A stretch of 15,436 nucleotides of DNA, taken from JAJPXC01 sp964562375 (lineage in GTDB: Bacteria > Bacteroidota > Bacteroidia > Bacteroidales > Muribaculaceae). Positions within the stretch are counted from its first letter, which is position 1. Each line of letters begins with the position of its first letter. The position numbers and the translations under genes were made by a program. The stretch spans positions 1 to 15,436 of the forward strand of contig CAZLSW010000073.1 of the NCBI GenBank assembly GCA_964562375.1. The letters run 5' to 3'. Shown in pieces: positions 14,415 through 15,436 of this stretch. The notes below the pieces were generated by a model. That model made no database searches and was not told the DNA's origin. It saw nothing but the letters and a program-made list of their open reading frames with translations.

Positions 14415-14896
14415 CACCTGCAAAACCATGTGTTTGACAGGGGAGATGGATGGTGGTCGGCTTGCCGACCCAGCGCAAGTAGCGCAGTCCGGGCGCGGTC
14501 GGCTTGCCGACCCGTCCGGGCTGGGTATAGGATGTAGTAGGCGATGAGCTTCGGCTTGCCGAAGCCTTCCACAGCCTCAAATAAGCCGCATGAATTTATG
14601 TTGAGGATTCACCACCCGATTTAACCTCAACAAACGGTCATACTCGTCAAGAAACGGCTTCACGGCGAAGACCGTGTGCAGATATATTGTGTAATAAGTG
14701 TTAGCCATAAAGTGGGAAAGATAAGCATAATTGTTTGATTTTGAAAGCTTCGGCAAGCCGAAGCACGTCGCCTGACGCGTTTTTACCCAGCCCGGGGACA
14801 ATCGGCAAGCCGATATCCCCGGACTGCGCTACTTGTGCGGGGTCGGCAAGCCGACCACCATCCATCTCCCTTGCCAAACACACTAATTTGCAGGTG
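14415..14896. mobile_element. REP/MITE-like inverted-repeat element with a transposase remnant
   Basis: Two arms of about 150 bp (14415-14565 and 14747-14896) are inverted copies, about 80% alike by eye. They share CACCTGCAAA ends, GGGAGATGGATGGTGG, CAAGTAGCGCAGTCCGGG and CCGGGCTGGGTA. Each arm has three hairpins in mirrored order. The left arm has GGTCGGCTTGCCGACC at 14455-14470 and 14497-14512, and GCTTCGGCTTGCCGAAGC at 14548-14565. The right arm has matching palindromes at 14747-14764, 14801-14814 and 14841-14856. The 181-bp core holds a remnant of a REP-associated (Y1) transposase. This layout is that of a transposase gene between inverted REP palindromes, now decayed to a non-autonomous unit. 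The family link rests on the short remnant and the palindromes. Confidence 0.75.
14577..14708 (-). pseudogene. Internally deleted IS200-like / REP-associated tyrosine transposase remnant
   Basis: From the ATG at 14708 the - strand reads MANTYYTIYLHTVFAVK, which resembles the conserved N-terminus of Y1_Tnp (IS200/RAYT) transposases (MANTY-x2-IY-x-H-x-VFAVK). The next residues (PFLDEYDRLLRLN ... RLI, then stop) give only 43 residues in total, against roughly 150 in intact proteins. The HUH metal-binding motif and catalytic tyrosine region are missing, so it cannot be an active transposase. The coding piece sits exactly between the two inverted arms. The frame remains open upstream to 14801, but that part is arm sequence. 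It could instead be a tiny domesticated peptide; I consider that less likely. Confidence 0.7.
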
Positions 14897-14950
14897 TCCC
14901 GAAAATTCTCTTTGTGAAAAGATTGCTTGACGTAGTCAATATTTCACCCC

Positions 14951-14986
14951 GACCTCGGGGCGCCCTCCCCCCCGACACTCTCATTT
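14951..14986 (+). repeat. GC-rich direct repeat, right copy
   Basis: This stretch includes CGGGGCGCCCTCCCCCCCGA and resembles 14283-14316 in the same orientation. It overlaps the last codons of the - strand gene that ends at 14981. Confidence 0.5.
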
Positions 14987-15397
14987 TGCTAAAGAGTCTA
15001 TAACTTGATCGATTTCTCCAAGATGCTCTTCGCGCCCAATAAAGTGAGCATATTGAGCAAAACCATTGGAGTTGTTTATTATTTGTCGGTTTACAAATCC
15101 TCTAAGATGGTGGGATTGCACGTATTGGTCAAACATGCGGCTAAATAACATGCTACGATATTCTTGTGGTAGCATAGAGTGATGGTGGCGTCTTACGTCC
15201 GTAATGTCATCACAATAAAAGAATAACACAGCATCAGAATTTTCCTGGAGGAAGTTGGCTAATATATGGGATATCTGAGACAAATGAGAAAAACCTAAAT
15301 AACTTTCCCCTCGTTCTCGCATCAATACTACATCGTAAAATGTGAGAGTTAACAAAGGTCTTTCTCCAACAACTTTGTGAACTCCTGTTTTCGTCAT
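14981..15397 (-). CDS. Uncharacterised 138-aa protein
   Basis: The frame runs from ATG at 15397 to TGA at 14981. It has lower GC than the rest of the window's genes, suggesting a different origin. No signal peptide or membrane segment is visible. Residues 15-26 (LLTLTFYDVVLM) look like a beta-strand, and VLFFYCDDITDVRRHHHSM (57-75) and YRSMLFSRMFDQYV (80-93) suggest an alpha/beta fold. The VLFFYCDD-then-basic-region pattern recalls the small Bacteroidota DUF6169 type of protein, but I hold that weakly. The start is ATGA-overlapped with the end of a frame entering from the window edge, suggesting a two-gene unit. No Shine-Dalgarno is seen. It converges on the repeat element. Function unknown. 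Confidence 0.7.
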   Translation of the reverse strand: MTKTGVHKVVGERPLLTLTFYDVVLMRERGESYLGFSHLSQISHILANFLQENSDAVLFFYCDDITDVRRHHHSMLPQEYRSMLFSRMFDQYVQSHHLRGFVNRQIINNSNGFAQYAHFIGREEHLGEIDQVIDSLAK

Positions 15398-15436
15398 GCG
15401 TTACCCAAAACGGGGGTCTGCTCTACCCAGTTCTTG
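15394..15436 (-). CDS. 3' end of a partial gene overlapping the 138-aa gene
   Basis: One - strand frame is open from the window edge and ends ...KNWVEQTPVLGNA, with its TGA at 15396-15394 inside the ATGA of the next gene. The same overlap geometry joins gldE-gldD, gldD-PPTase and glgB-aroC here, so a real upstream gene is plausible. Only 13 residues are visible, so the product cannot be named and chance is not excluded. Confidence 0.35.
   Translation of the reverse strand, partial: KNWVEQTPVLGNA

Noticed and set aside
14094..14537. 147-codon + strand frame starting in the second 36-bp array
   Set aside because: It reads through the array, GC-rich spacer and one arm of the inverted-repeat element, with no conserved protein segment.
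14577..14801. 74-codon version of the transposase remnant starting MSPGWVKTRQ
   Set aside because: The first 31 codons are inverted-arm sequence. The recognisable family start is the internal ATG at 14708.

Overview
The window looks like chromosomal DNA from an anaerobic Bacteroidales bacterium, plausibly a Muribaculaceae-type gut member; the family is inference. The support is a gldE-gldD-phosphopantetheinyl transferase cluster, a four-subunit ferredoxin-dependent 2-oxoacid oxidoreductase, a Bacteroidota-type promoter (ATTG-N19-TAATTTTG), scarcity of Shine-Dalgarno sites, and GC-rich genes set in AT-rich spacers built from short repeated words.

Layout. 1-792 holds a word-repeat spacer, a 57-residue membrane protein on the + strand and two identical tRNA-Arg(ACG) genes on the - strand. 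997-3541 is a - strand operon, gldE > gldD > PPTase, with two ATGA start/stop overlaps. 3624-6607 is a - strand operon, ferredoxin > alpha > beta > gamma, for a KOR/VOR-type 2-oxoacid:ferredoxin oxidoreductase, with unusually long spacers between beta and its neighbours. From 6608 a repeat-rich spacer leads into + strand genes: a 50-residue membrane protein, an acyl-CoA synthetase and an outer-membrane beta-barrel protein. These are followed by a tightly overlapping trio, glgB (eukaryote-like branching enzyme) > aroC > TIGR01212-like radical SAM protein.

The 3' part (13723-15000) is the most unusual. A 36-bp palindromic unit is tandemly repeated five times in frame inside the radical SAM gene. 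It recurs as four and a half copies at the gene's end, where the first copy supplies the stop codon. Next comes a roughly 480-bp inverted-repeat element with three mirrored REP-like hairpins per arm, surrounding the remnant of a REP-associated (IS200-like, Y1) transposase. The window ends in a lower-GC - strand pair: a 138-residue uncharacterised protein and the 3' tip of a gene overlapping it.

Functionally the window covers central metabolism (2-oxoacid oxidation, fatty acyl activation, glycogen branching, the last step of chorismate synthesis), carrier-protein activation and cell-envelope proteins. Short repeats dominate the spacers and twice enter coding sequence, in the gldD signal peptide and the radical SAM C-terminal region.
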